Shown here piece after piece: positions 27,396 through 36,401 of a DNA stretch of 64,000 nt. The position numbers and the translations under genes are program-made. Positions within the stretch are counted from its first letter, which is position 1, and each line of letters opens with the position of its first letter. The stretch is from NCBI GenBank assembly GCA_017302835.1, contig JAFLCC010000001.1, forward strand, positions 124,001-188,000, written 5' to 3'. The notes beneath the pieces are model-generated. The model saw only the letters and a program-made list of their open reading frames with translations, ran no database searches and was not told the origin of the DNA. Origin of the DNA: Deltaproteobacteria bacterium. Its GTDB lineage: Bacteria > Bdellovibrionota > Bdellovibrionia > Bdellovibrionales > Bdellovibrionaceae.

Positions 27396-28088
27396 CTAAT
27401 AAAAATATGAAAACGTATACGACAATACAAAATCAAGAACTATAATAGCTATAGATGCAAAGACTACACTTTGGGTGGTAGCATTCCCCACCCCATCGGC
27501 GCCTGACTTACATCTGAAACCAAAAAAACAACTAATCAATGGAATAACCATCCCAAAAAACATGGCTTTTATAATCGCAAAAATAATATCTTGAAAGTTC
27601 ACAAATCGATTCATGGCGGTTAAAAACATAGATGTGGTGTAACCAAGAATTTGCTCAGAAACGAGCATCGCGGCAAAAATACACACCATATTGGCAATCA
27701 CACATAAAATCATACACCCAATTGTCGTAGCAAATAACCTTGGAATCACAATAAAATTTACGGGATCAATGCCGAGCATTTTTAATGCATCGATTTGCTC
27801 TGTTACTTTCATAGATCCAACCTCTGCCGCAATCCCTGCTCCTACTCGTGAAGTGAGTAGCAAAGCTGTCACTACGGCTCCCAGTTCTCTAAGGATTAAT
27901 AATGAGGCAAAGCCTGGAACCATAGAATCATTTTGAATAACCAGTTTCATATGAAATGAAGACTCAAGAATGGTCACAACTGCAGCGAAACAAACACAAA
28001 ATACGATAATCCATAAGCTTCCATTGGCAACAAAATAGAGTTGTTGGATAGTTTCTTTAAATCGAAACGGTTTAGTTAACAGATTCAT
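27396..28088 (-). CDS. mlaE: MlaE-family permease (second copy)
   Basis: This integral membrane protein of 230 residues has several hydrophobic segments. It carries the MlaE signatures LILRELGAVVTALLLTSRVGAGIAAEVGSMKVTEQIDAL and RCKSGADGVGNATTQSVV. It should form the transmembrane part of a phospholipid ABC transporter. GGGA precedes the ATG. It lies 24 bases after the first permease copy, where a 16-bp tandem duplication overlaps the upstream stop codon. Confidence 0.9.
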   Translation of the reverse strand: MNLLTKPFRFKETIQQLYFVANGSLWIIVFCVCFAAVVTILESSFHMKLVIQNDSMVPGFASLLILRELGAVVTALLLTSRVGAGIAAEVGSMKVTEQIDALKMLGIDPVNFIVIPRLFATTIGCMILCVIANMVCIFAAMLVSEQILGYTTSMFLTAMNRFVNFQDIIFAIIKAMFFGMVIPLISCFFGFRCKSGADGVGNATTQSVVFASIAIIVLDFVLSYTFSYFY

Positions 28089-28094
28089 ATTTCC

Positions 28095-28126
28095 CTTTAG
28101 CTATACATTTCTTTAGCTATACATTT
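28095..28126. repeat. 16-bp tandem duplication at an MlaE gene boundary
   Basis: CTTTAGCTATACATTT occurs twice in a row, followed by another CTTT. On the minus strand it duplicates the last codons and stop of the upstream MlaE gene, so that a second copy of its KEMYS-stop end lies just beyond the first. Confidence 0.9.
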
Positions 28127-28892
28127 CTTTAAAAACGGTTAAAGCAATTTCTCCAATAAAACTAGTCACCCAATCGACGACAACAATTGAAACCATCGTT
28201 GTTACCGCCGTTGAAACTACGGCTTTGCCAACTCCTTTGGCTCCTCCTGAAGTGTAAAATCCTTTGTACGTGCAAATGGTGGCTAAAACCAATGCAAAGG
28301 CTAAACATTTAACTAAACCCATAACTAAAGACGGCCAGGCCAAAATGGTAGGAATATGGCGAACGTATTCTTCTGGATTAATTCCAGCAAATACTACTCC
28401 TAAAATTACACCTCCAAGTACTGACATCATAAGACCACTGGTCAATAGAAAAAATGAAGCAATGATAATTCCAATAAACCTAGGTAAAATGATTTCTTGA
28501 ATAGGGTCTGAGCCCAAACATCTTACGGCATCGATCTGTTCTGTAACTCTCATCGTTCCTAACTCTGCAGAGGTATAGGCTCCTACTTTTCCAGACAACA
28601 TAAACGCAATCAATAAGGGTCCAATTTCCCTGATAGTTCCACTTGTAGCAAGCCCTCCCAAATAAGCCATGGCTCCAAATTCATTTACCTGAAGAGCAAA
28701 CTGCACCGTCATGATGGCACCAACAAAAAAACCGGCCATTGCCGTTGTCGGTAAGCTTTGTAAGGTGACATTCCAAATTTGTTCATAAATTAATTTTCTG
28801 GTGCAAGGACGTAAGAATAAGGTCTTAATGATATCCAACAAAAACAAAATGGATTTTCCGAAATCTTCTAAAAACAATTTCAGATCTTTCAA
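28113..28892 (-). CDS. mlaE: MlaE-family permease (first copy)
   Basis: 259 residues, polytopic. MlaE signatures are GPLLIAFMLSGKVGAYTSAELGTMRVTEQIDAVRCLGSDPI and TSGGAKGVGKAVVST. It begins by overlapping the last four bases of the ATPase gene upstream, so it is probably its cognate. It is followed by a second, diverged permease. The two could form a heterodimeric transmembrane core. Confidence 0.92.
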   Translation of the reverse strand: MKDLKLFLEDFGKSILFLLDIIKTLFLRPCTRKLIYEQIWNVTLQSLPTTAMAGFFVGAIMTVQFALQVNEFGAMAYLGGLATSGTIREIGPLLIAFMLSGKVGAYTSAELGTMRVTEQIDAVRCLGSDPIQEIILPRFIGIIIASFFLLTSGLMMSVLGGVILGVVFAGINPEEYVRHIPTILAWPSLVMGLVKCLAFALVLATICTYKGFYTSGGAKGVGKAVVSTAVTTMVSIVVVDWVTSFIGEIALTVFKEMYS

Positions 28893-29656
28893 TTAAGCTC
28901 TCCATTTTTAGAATTTTGATTCAGCGACCTGGCTTCGCTTAAAAAATCAATTACCAATTGCTTTTCGGACTTTAAAAGTTCCTCTGGCGTTCCCTGATCG
29001 ACAACTTGACCCTGGTCAAGTACCACAATCCTGTCGGCAATCTTAAGAGCACAGGGCATGTCATGGCTGACGACCACTGAAGTTGTATTTAACTTTTGTG
29101 ATAGGTCTTTAATTAAGTTATTCACCGCATTTGTCGTCACCGGATCTAGGCCCGTTGTGGGCTCGTCGAAAAGTAATATTTTTGGTTCCAAGGCGATGGT
29201 TCGAGCAAGACTAACTCTTTTTTGCATCCCATATGATATTTCTGATGGTTTTTTTTGTTGAATACCAATGATGTTAACCAAACGTAAGGCTTTATCTACT
29301 TTTTCAGCGATTTGATTTTCAGTTAAAGTATAATGTTTTCTGAGGCCAAATGCCACATTCTCGAAAATGGTTAATGAATCAAAAAGCGCTGGGTGCTGAA
29401 AAACCATTCCACATTTTTTTCTTACATTTAAAAACTGAATTTCTGAAAATTTCGAAACTTCCTGGTTATCGATCCAAATTTCCCCAGCATCAGGTTTTAA
29501 AAGCCCGACCGTATTTTTTAGCAACACTGATTTTCCAGTGCCAGATGTTCCCAAAATAAATATAATTTCACCCTGCTTAATTTTTAAATTAATGCCTTTT
29601 AAAATTTTTCTATCACCAAAACTCTTTTCAAGGTTTTTATATTCCAACATTAGCAT
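28889..29656 (-). CDS. mlaF: MlaF-like ABC ATPase with intact catalytic Glu and deviant signature motif
   Basis: An ABC ATPase of 255 residues. Walker A is GTSGTGKS (36-43), Walker B is LLFDEPTTGLD with Glu165, and the H-loop is VVSHDM with His198. The signature is ISYGM (140-144), where family members have ISGGM or LSGGM; Tyr142 replaces a Gly that contacts ATP in the partner. I use the ATG at 29656 (another at 29650; a TTG at 29680). It overlaps the first MlaE gene. Its partner ATPase is encoded 100 bases upstream and shows the complementary changes. Confidence 0.88.
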   Translation of the reverse strand: MLMLEYKNLEKSFGDRKILKGINLKIKQGEIIFILGTSGTGKSVLLKNTVGLLKPDAGEIWIDNQEVSKFSEIQFLNVRKKCGMVFQHPALFDSLTIFENVAFGLRKHYTLTENQIAEKVDKALRLVNIIGIQQKKPSEISYGMQKRVSLARTIALEPKILLFDEPTTGLDPVTTNAVNNLIKDLSQKLNTTSVVVSHDMPCALKIADRIVVLDQGQVVDQGTPEELLKSEKQLVIDFLSEARSLNQNSKNGELN

Positions 29657-29757
29657 AATATCTAATAGGATATTAAACAAAAGACTAAGGGGTCAAAATC
29701 GATTTAGGCTAAACATAGTTTTAATCACTTTCGTCTAGAGAGCTTGCAAAAAAAAGA

Positions 29758-30516
29758 TTATTGTAAGGATAAAAGCGGACCTTCCAACGCTCCACGAATG
29801 AACTGTTTCACAGCGGGATGATTATGGGCTTTTGTCTCTGATTCATTGCCTGTAATAATTAATTCTTTGTTATAAACCATGGCAATTTTATCTGCCATTT
29901 GATAAGCGCGATTCATGTCGTTTGTTATCGTTACGACCGTTGAATTGTTTTTGTTTTTTAAATCTAAAATTAATTCGATTATTTTTTTGGAAGTTATAGG
30001 ATCAAGGCCTGCTGTTGGATCATCATAAAAAATAAGTTCTGGCTTCAAAGCTAAGGCTCTGGCAATTCCAAGTCTTTTTTGCATCCCTCCACTTATTTCA
30101 TCTGGAAAGAGGTTCTTTGCGTGTAAAATCCCAACGGCATTCAAATAAAATTCTACTATGGAAGAGATCTCACTTTCAGAATTAATCCCCGATTCCCTTA
30201 AGGGAAAGGCAATATTTTCAGAGCAAGACAGTGAATCGAAAAGAGCATTTTTTTGAAAAAGCATACCGATTTTTTTTAGAATTTCTAATTTCTCTGACCC
30301 CTTCATTTGCGACCAGTCTTTTTCGTAAACAAGGACCTGCCCCTGAGTGGGTTTAATCAATCCAGCTAAGGTCTTAAGCAAAACCGTTTTTCCATGACCA
30401 CTCGGGCCCACAATGACTAAAGACTGATTGCTTTCTACAAGGAGTTCTATGTTTTGAAGAACAATTTGTTTATCAAAAGCAACTTGTACATTTTTAGCTT
30501 CAATTACTTTTGCCAT
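29758..30516 (-). CDS. MlaF-like ABC ATPase with degenerate Walker B and H-loop
   Basis: An ABC ATPase of 252 residues. Walker A is GPSGHGKT (37-44) and the signature is the canonical ISGGM (141-145). Walker B reads IFYDDPTAGLD, with Asp166 in place of the catalytic Glu, and the H-loop reads ITNDM, with Asn199 in place of His. Loss of both residues predicts a site that binds but barely hydrolyses ATP. It is the first gene of the MCE locus and is likely to pair with the ATPase at 28889. Start ATG 30516 has GAGG upstream. Confidence 0.88.
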   Translation of the reverse strand: MAKVIEAKNVQVAFDKQIVLQNIELLVESNQSLVIVGPSGHGKTVLLKTLAGLIKPTQGQVLVYEKDWSQMKGSEKLEILKKIGMLFQKNALFDSLSCSENIAFPLRESGINSESEISSIVEFYLNAVGILHAKNLFPDEISGGMQKRLGIARALALKPELIFYDDPTAGLDPITSKKIIELILDLKNKNNSTVVTITNDMNRAYQMADKIAMVYNKELIITGNESETKAHNHPAVKQFIRGALEGPLLSLQ

Positions 30517-30607
30517 TATGACTCGCCTCAATCTTACTTGTATAAAACTTCAATATAAGTTTAGATAAAATTTCTGAAAATGCAAATCTAATAGGAGTTT
30601 TATATCC

Positions 30608-31768
30608 ATGAATATTCACGAGTATCAAGCCAAAGAAATTTTAAGAAAATACAATGTGACTATCCTTAAAGGCAAACTAGCCAATACCCCAGAAGAAGCG
30701 GTTCAAGCAGCTAAAGAAATTGGCGGTTCCGTCTGGGTCGTCAAGGCTCAAATTCATGCGGGTGGCCGCGGAAAAGGCGGTGGAGTCAAACTTGCTAAAT
30801 CTCTAGATGAAGTAAAAACTATTTCTCAACAAATTTTAGGCATGACTCTGGTGACTCACCAAACCGGCCCTGAGGGAAAAAAAGTACATAAGGTTTTTAT
30901 TGAACAAGGTTGCCATATCGCCAAAGAATATTATGTAGCTTGTTTGGTAGATAGAATTTCAGGTCGTGTTGCTATGATGGCCTCTAGCGAGGGGGGAATG
31001 GATATCGAAGAAGTCGCCGAAAAAAATCCTGAAGCAATTAAAAAAGTGATTATTGATCCCGCCGTTGGTCTTGCCCCATTTCAAGCTCGTTTATTAGCCT
31101 TTCAAATTGGCATGAGTCCTGAGGTAGTCAATAAATCAACAAAGTTTTTCATGGGTTTGTATAATGCTTTTATTCAAACTGATTGTTCCATTGCTGAAAT
31201 TAACCCTTTGGTGGTCACAAAGGAAAATGAGGTTATCGCTTTAGATGCGAAAATGAATTTTGATTCAAATGCTCTTTTTAAACATCCAGAAGTTGTCGCT
31301 TACCGAGATCTTTCTGAAGAGGAACCTGCTGAAATTGAAGCTTCTAAATATGAACTCGCTTTTATTAAGTTAAACGGCACTATTGGTTGTCTAGTTAACG
31401 GCGCTGGTTTAGCCATGTCAACTTTAGATATCATTCAATTGCATGGTGCCTATCCCGCTAATTTTTTAGATGTCGGTGGTGGCGCGAATAAGGAAAAAGT
31501 TACTGCGGCATTTAAGATTATTTTAAAAGATCCCAATGTTAAAGCGATTTTGGTGAATATTTTTGGCGGCATCATGAAGTGTGATGTGATTGCAGAGGGC
31601 GTGATGGCGGCATCTAGGGAAGTCGGCTTAAAAGTACCTCTGGTTGTTCGACTGGAAGGTACAAACGTAGAACTAGGTAAAAAACTTCTCAGGGAAAGCG
31701 GTTTAAACATTATTCCTGCCGATGATCTTACAGATGCGGCTAAAAAAGTAGTAGCTGCAGCTAAGTGA
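30608..31768 (+). CDS. sucC: Succinyl-CoA ligase, beta subunit
   Basis: 386 residues, family length. [17 protein letters not shown] opens the ATP-grasp domain. [19 protein letters not shown] and [26 protein letters not shown] follow, and the C-terminal domain has [17 protein letters not shown]. It catalyses the substrate-level phosphorylation step of the TCA cycle with SucD. A weak GGAG site (TAGGAG) lies before the ATG. It is followed by sucD and ndk. Confidence 0.97.
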   Translation: MNIHEYQAKEILRKYNVTILKGKLANTPEEAVQAAKEIGGSVWVVKAQIHAGGRGKGGGVKLAKSLDEVKTISQQILGMTLVTHQTGPEGKKVHKVFIEQGCHIAKEYYVACLVDRISGRVAMMASSEGGMDIEEVAEKNPEAIKKVIIDPAVGLAPFQARLLAFQIGMSPEVVNKSTKFFMGLYNAFIQTDCSIAEINPLVVTKENEVIALDAKMNFDSNALFKHPEVVAYRDLSEEEPAEIEASKYELAFIKLNGTIGCLVNGAGLAMSTLDIIQLHGAYPANFLDVGGGANKEKVTAAFKIILKDPNVKAILVNIFGGIMKCDVIAEGVMAASREVGLKVPLVVRLEGTNVELGKKLLRESGLNIIPADDLTDAAKKVVAAAK

Positions 31769-31871
31769 TTACTATTAATTGCAGGTTCTAAGCAATTATG
31801 ACGGCTAAAAAAATTGAAATGAAAAATATAAATATAAATACAAAAAAATTTAATAATAAGGACTTAATACG

Positions 31872-32741
31872 ATGGCAATTTTAATAAATAAAGATACAAG
31901 AGTCATTTGTCAGGGAATAACCGGAGCCCAAGGTACTTTTCATAGTGAACAATGTGCCGCCTACGGAACAAAAATGGTTGGTGGCGTCACTCCCGGGAAG
32001 GGTGGTTCTACTCATATTGGAATTCCCGTTTTTAATACTGTTTTCGATGCGAAAAGCAAAACGGGTTGCAATGTTTCTATGATATTTGTTCCTCCCGCCT
32101 TTGCGGCTGACTCTATTATGGAGGCTGTTGATGCTGATCTAGATCTGGTTATTTGTATCACTGAGGGCATTCCTGTTCTTGATATGGTGAAGGTAAAACG
32201 ATTTATGGAGGGAAGAAAAACAAGACTCATTGGACCTAATTGTCCAGGGGTCATCACGCCAGGCCAGTGTAAAATTGGAATCATGCCAGGCCACATTCAT
32301 CAAGCTGGTAAAATCGGAGTGGTTTCAAGATCAGGCACACTGACCTACGAAGCTGTTTTTCAGCTATCTCAAGTTGGTCTTGGTCAGTCGACTTGTGTTG
32401 GAATTGGCGGCGATCCTGTCAATGGAACAAATTTTATTGATGTATTAAAAATGTTTAATTCTGATCCAGATACTGAAGCGATCATTATGATTGGCGAGAT
32501 TGGTGGCTCTGCTGAAGAAGAAGCTGCCGCCTATATTAAGAAAGAATTTAAAAAACCAGTTGCGGCCTTCATTGCTGGTGCCTCGGCCCCTGCTGGCAAG
32601 CGCATGGGTCATGCCGGTGCTATTATTAGTGGAGGAAAAGGAACTGCGGAAGCAAAATTTGCAGCACTTGAAGAGGCTGGTTGTAAAATTTCAAGAAGCC
32701 CTGCTGATCTTGGAGTTACATTAAAAAGTTTATTAAAATAA
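31872..32741 (+). CDS. sucD: Succinyl-CoA ligase, alpha subunit
   Basis: 289 residues. The Rossmann-type CoA-binding domain shows [17 protein letters not shown]. The catalytic phosphohistidine lies in [15 protein letters not shown]. It forms the ligase with SucC and is 103 bases downstream of it, in the usual order. TAAGGA precedes the ATG. Confidence 0.97.
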   Translation: MAILINKDTRVICQGITGAQGTFHSEQCAAYGTKMVGGVTPGKGGSTHIGIPVFNTVFDAKSKTGCNVSMIFVPPAFAADSIMEAVDADLDLVICITEGIPVLDMVKVKRFMEGRKTRLIGPNCPGVITPGQCKIGIMPGHIHQAGKIGVVSRSGTLTYEAVFQLSQVGLGQSTCVGIGGDPVNGTNFIDVLKMFNSDPDTEAIIMIGEIGGSAEEEAAAYIKKEFKKPVAAFIAGASAPAGKRMGHAGAIISGGKGTAEAKFAALEEAGCKISRSPADLGVTLKSLLK

Positions 32742-32809
32742 CTTTTATCTTGCAATCATGAAGCCTTTCATGAGAATTCATCTTGAAACTAAATTATTTG
32801 GAGGATTTT

Positions 32810-33232
32810 ATGGCGATAGAAAAAACATTTTCAATTATCAAACCAAATGCCGTTAAAAAAGGCGTTATTGGTGATATTGTTAAACACTTTGAAGACAACG
32901 GACTAAAAATTTCTGCAATGAAGATGGGAATTATTTCTAAAGACAAGTGCCAGTTATTTTACGAAGAACACAAAGAACGACCTTTCTTTGGAGAATTAGT
33001 ACAATTTATGACTTCTGGTCCAGTCGTCTTAATGTGCTTAACTGGTGAAAACGCCATTTTGAAAAATCGCGACCTTATGGGCGCCACAGATCCTAAAAAA
33101 GCGGCCGTTGGTTCTATCAGAGCTAAACACGGCGATAGCATGGGTGAAAATGCAGTTCATGGTTCTGATTCCTTGGCCTCAGCCACTAGAGAATTAGCCA
33201 TCTTTTTTGAAAAACACGAACTTTGTAACTAA
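32810..33232 (+). CDS. ndk: Nucleoside diphosphate kinase
   Basis: 140 residues with [15 protein letters not shown] at the N-terminus and the active-site His in [16 protein letters not shown] balances NTP and dNTP pools. ATG 32810 has GGAGG seven bases upstream, which decides against an ATG at 32783. A CATGAA/TTCATG stem (32757-32772) lies between sucD and ndk and could moderate read-through, though no U-tract follows. Confidence 0.96.
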   Translation: MAIEKTFSIIKPNAVKKGVIGDIVKHFEDNGLKISAMKMGIISKDKCQLFYEEHKERPFFGELVQFMTSGPVVLMCLTGENAILKNRDLMGATDPKKAAVGSIRAKHGDSMGENAVHGSDSLASATRELAIFFEKHELCN

Positions 33233-33260
33233 TTAAAATATTTTATATCGGCCATTTTCT

Positions 33261-34415
33261 ATGTTGAATTTAAATGATCAAATTGAAATAACCATCGAGA
33301 AAATGGCCAATGAAGGTAAAGGGCTCGGCAGATTTAATAATCAAATTATCTTTGTCCCCTATTCAGCTCCTGGCGATCGTCTAAAAGTAACAATTACGAA
33401 ATTAGCAAAAAACTTTGCAGAAGCTAATATTATTGAAATTATTAATCCTTCCGCCAATCGCATTACTGCCCCCTGTCCCTATTACGGCGAATGTGGTGGG
33501 TGTAATTTTCAGCATTTGGATTACCCAAGCCAACTAGAACAAAAAACTTTTTTAGTTAAGGAAGCTCTTGAAAATTTTTTAAAACAAAAAGATCTTCCTT
33601 TCAAGAATTCAATACCTTCTCCAAAAATTTTCAATTACCGCAATCGAATTCAGATCCATAACAAGAACAATCAAATTGGCTTTTATAAAAGAAAAACCCA
33701 CGAGGTCTTACCCATAAAAAACTGCATGATAGCAGAAGATCCCTTAAATGAACATCTCTCAAAAATGGTTCCCTCTGAATTAGCGCCAATGGATAAGCTA
33801 GAACTCTATTTAGACACAAGTCTGCAAGTTCAGCAACGATTCATAGATAATAAAAAAAATACTTCCTTTTTTTCTCAAGTTAATAGGTTTCAAAACTCAA
33901 ACTTGGTTGCTGTTGTTGTCGATCTCAGCAATAAGAATCAAAATTTTAGCTCCATTGTTGATCTTTATGCTGGCGCAGGGAATTTTTCTTTTCCTTTGTC
34001 TGAGGCTCATCCTAATAAAAAAGTTTTTGCGGTCGAACTCAGCACTGATCTAATAAATGAAGGTCGGCGCTTGCAATCTAAGACAGCTAAGCCCAGGCTT
34101 GAAAAGCTTCATTTTGTTCAAAGCCCTGTGGAGTTATTTGTCCAAAATTTCAAGCTAGACTCAAATGATTTTATTTTATTGGACCCACCAAGAACAGGTT
34201 GCTCGCCTGAAGTCATTTATCTTCTTGGTGCCGCCAAGAGAAATCAAATTCTTTATATTAGCTGTAACTATTTAACCCTTGGCAGAGACTTGGCCCTTCT
34301 TAAGAACACCGCTCAAAACTGGGGCCTGAATTTATCCGTCGATTTTTTCCAATGCTTTGATATGTTTCCCCAGACGGATCACATCGAAGTTATGGCGAGC
34401 CTGTCCATTTCATGA
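33261..34415 (+). CDS. 23S rRNA (uracil-5)-methyltransferase, RlmD/TrmA family
   Basis: A TRAM domain opens the protein (residues 1-60). The Fe-S cysteines are CPYYGECGGC near residues 71-80. The SAM site is IVDLYAGAGNFSFPLS, then LLDPPRTGCSPEV and the catalytic Cys in LYISCNYLTLGRDL. This order fits the RlmD/RlmC group that makes m5U in 23S rRNA. At 384 residues it is a bit shorter than E. coli RlmD. It is 28 bases after ndk with no evident Shine-Dalgarno sequence. Which uracil it modifies cannot be told from the sequence. Confidence 0.88.
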   Translation: MLNLNDQIEITIEKMANEGKGLGRFNNQIIFVPYSAPGDRLKVTITKLAKNFAEANIIEIINPSANRITAPCPYYGECGGCNFQHLDYPSQLEQKTFLVKEALENFLKQKDLPFKNSIPSPKIFNYRNRIQIHNKNNQIGFYKRKTHEVLPIKNCMIAEDPLNEHLSKMVPSELAPMDKLELYLDTSLQVQQRFIDNKKNTSFFSQVNRFQNSNLVAVVVDLSNKNQNFSSIVDLYAGAGNFSFPLSEAHPNKKVFAVELSTDLINEGRRLQSKTAKPRLEKLHFVQSPVELFVQNFKLDSNDFILLDPPRTGCSPEVIYLLGAAKRNQILYISCNYLTLGRDLALLKNTAQNWGLNLSVDFFQCFDMFPQTDHIEVMASLSIS

Positions 34416-34418
34416 TTG

Positions 34419-34447
34419 TTGACACCCGATTCTTAAAACACTAACTT
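34419..34447 (+). promoter_or_regulatory. Candidate promoter giving a leaderless TPR-lipoprotein mRNA
   Basis: A perfect -35 box TTGACA (34419-34424), a 17-base spacer and TAACTT (34442-34447) are followed by seven bases and then the ATG at 34455. Transcription should start at or next to the ATG. No Shine-Dalgarno sequence is present. Confidence 0.5.
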
Positions 34448-34454
34448 TAATCTA

Positions 34455-35231
34455 ATGACAAAGTTATTTTCTTTTCAATGTAAGTGTTTGTTTCTTTTCA
34501 TTTTTTCATTTTTCCAGTATGGGTGCTCTACATTCAGAGCTAATCAAGAGAAAGCTATTCTTCATTATTCTATCGGTTCCTCTTACTATCAAAATGCCAG
34601 CTACCCACAGGCGTTGAAGGAACTGCTTCTTGCGGAAGAATACGACTCACAAAATATGAACATACAAAACAGTCTCGGCTTAACTTATTTTATGAGAGAA
34701 AAATATGAGCTTTCAATCAGACACTTTCGTAATGCGATTGCTATTAATTCCAAGTTCACCGACGCTAGAAATAATTTAGCTCGCGCTTACTCTGAAGTTG
34801 GCAAGTATTCTGAAGCCCAAAAAGAGTTGGATATTGTTCTTTCTGATTTGACTTACACTTCTGTTGAGCGTGCCTATAACAATCTTGGTTACAATTATTT
34901 TTTACAAGGTAATTATGAAGATGCCAAACAAGCCTTTGCCAAAGCCATTAGCAATCAGCAGGACAATTGTTATTCTCACACTTACTTTGGCAAATCGATT
35001 TTTGAATTAAAACAATATTCCGAAGCCGCTTCCGCACTTGATAGAGCCATTGAGTTTTGTCAGAAAAATTTAATCGATGAACCTCATTTCTATAGTGCTT
35101 TAGCTTATTACCGCTTGGGCGATAAGAATAAATCAATAGCTAGATTTGAAGAGGTCCTAAAACTTTATCCAAATGGGAAATACATTGAAAAATCAAAGGG
35201 TATGTTGGCTATCTTAAGAAAGGTAGAATAA
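34455..35231 (+). CDS. TPR-repeat lipoprotein (PilF/PilW/Tgl-like)
   Basis: A signal peptide with a YGCS lipobox (Cys24) is followed by five or six tetratricopeptide repeats: NSLGLTYFMREKYELSIRHFRNAIAI, NNLARAYSEVGKYSEAQKELD, NNLGYNYFLQGNYEDAKQAFAKAI and so on. TPR lipoproteins of this size in front of pilus genes act as outer-membrane pilotins for type IV pilus secretins (PilF, PilW, Tgl). The following RodZ-like gene starts directly after the stop. The pilotin role is inferred. Confidence 0.75.
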   Translation: MTKLFSFQCKCLFLFIFSFFQYGCSTFRANQEKAILHYSIGSSYYQNASYPQALKELLLAEEYDSQNMNIQNSLGLTYFMREKYELSIRHFRNAIAINSKFTDARNNLARAYSEVGKYSEAQKELDIVLSDLTYTSVERAYNNLGYNYFLQGNYEDAKQAFAKAISNQQDNCYSHTYFGKSIFELKQYSEAASALDRAIEFCQKNLIDEPHFYSALAYYRLGDKNKSIARFEEVLKLYPNGKYIEKSKGMLAILRKVE

Positions 35232-36401
35232 ATGAAAAAAACTGGAGCCTTGTTACGAAAAGTCCGCGAAGAGAAAGGACTTTCATTACATGAAATTGGT
35301 TTATCCTTAAAAATTAATCCTAAAATTTTAAAACAGATTGAAGACGGAGAACAAAACAACCTGCCGGCCAAAACTTTTTTACGGGGTTTTGTTCAATCCT
35401 ATTCTATTTTTTTAAAATTAGATTCCGACGAGGTTCTTCGAATTTTTTCTGAAGAAATGGGCTCAACAAAACCAAAAAAAATCCCCACCAGCCCTGGAGG
35501 CGATTCTAAGAATAGTTATTTGCCAGCATCCACTCCTGCTTCTTCTTCTGAAGATAAAGACGTTGGCAGCTCTCGCCCAGCTGCTTTAGAGAAAAAAGAA
35601 TTTGAACTTAAAAATTTTGGAATTGGGATTCTCGTCATATTTTTACTTCTAAGTCTCATTGGAATTCGAAAAATTGTTGAAAAATATCAAAAAGAACTAG
35701 AGGTTGAAGCTCCTAAGATAGAATCTGAGGATGTTGCTAACTCACCCCCCGAAACTGACGCAAATCCGAACCCAATTCCAATTTCAATCAACAATGTGAC
35801 TCTTCCCAAAGAAAATACAAAGCCGAATCAACCGACCACTGCGACGTTGCCCCCGGCAGTCGCCGTGTCTCCACCAACCTCACCGACACCTCCAGTTCCA
35901 ACTCCAACTCCAACTCCAGTCCCTGCTGCCAAAGTGACGTCCCCTGCCGCTACGACGGCGACCCACACGCCTCCAGCTCCGACTCCTACGACTAAATCCA
36001 TTCCGTCAGTTCGTTCGTCCAGCTCACCTCCCACCGCACCAGCTGCAGCAGTACCAGCTGCCACAGTACCAGCTTCCGCGGTATCCCAGGCTCCATCAAA
36101 ACCTGTATCTTCTCCTCCGACCTCCACTTCGACTCCCCCCGCAGCAGCACCCACTGAAATCAAAAAACCTACTAACGTGGATGTTTTCATTGAAGCTTTA
36201 GATAACGTGGATGTTGAAGTTATTTTGAGTTCAGGAAAGGCAGAGGTGTTTAAGCTTCTGCCATCTCAAACACAGAGAATCAAAACGTCGACGGGAGTTA
36301 AAATTAATTTTAGCAATGGCGGCGCCATCAACTTAATCGTCAATGGTAAAGATCTCGGAATTCCTGGCGACCTTGGCAAACCGAAAAGAGTTTCTTTCTA
36401 G
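35232..36401 (+). CDS. RodZ-like HTH membrane protein with Pro-rich linker
   Basis: An HTH_25 domain covers residues 5-75 (GALLRKVREEKGLSLHEIGLSLKINPKILKQIE... FLRGFVQSYSIFLKL). A single membrane segment (FGIGILVIFLLLSLIGI) follows, then a long Pro/Thr/Ala/Ser-rich linker (about 195-310), then a compact C-terminal beta domain of the DUF4115 type. RodZ links MreB to the cell wall machinery. An antisense reading frame through the Pro-rich part is a composition artefact. The gene starts with the base after the TPR lipoprotein stop. Confidence 0.85.
   Translation: MKKTGALLRKVREEKGLSLHEIGLSLKINPKILKQIEDGEQNNLPAKTFLRGFVQSYSIFLKLDSDEVLRIFSEEMGSTKPKKIPTSPGGDSKNSYLPASTPASSSEDKDVGSSRPAALEKKEFELKNFGIGILVIFLLLSLIGIRKIVEKYQKELEVEAPKIESEDVANSPPETDANPNPIPISINNVTLPKENTKPNQPTTATLPPAVAVSPPTSPTPPVPTPTPTPVPAAKVTSPAATTATHTPPAPTPTTKSIPSVRSSSSPPTAPAAAVPAATVPASAVSQAPSKPVSSPPTSTSTPPAAAPTEIKKPTNVDVFIEALDNVDVEVILSSGKAEVFKLLPSQTQRIKTSTGVKINFSNGGAINLIVNGKDLGIPGDLGKPKRVSF

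Noticed and set aside
35828-36190. Minus-strand frame of 120 codons opposite the RodZ-like gene
   Set aside because: It is the complement of the Pro/Thr/Ala-rich linker, giving a Gly/Val/Ala-rich artefact without a ribosome site.
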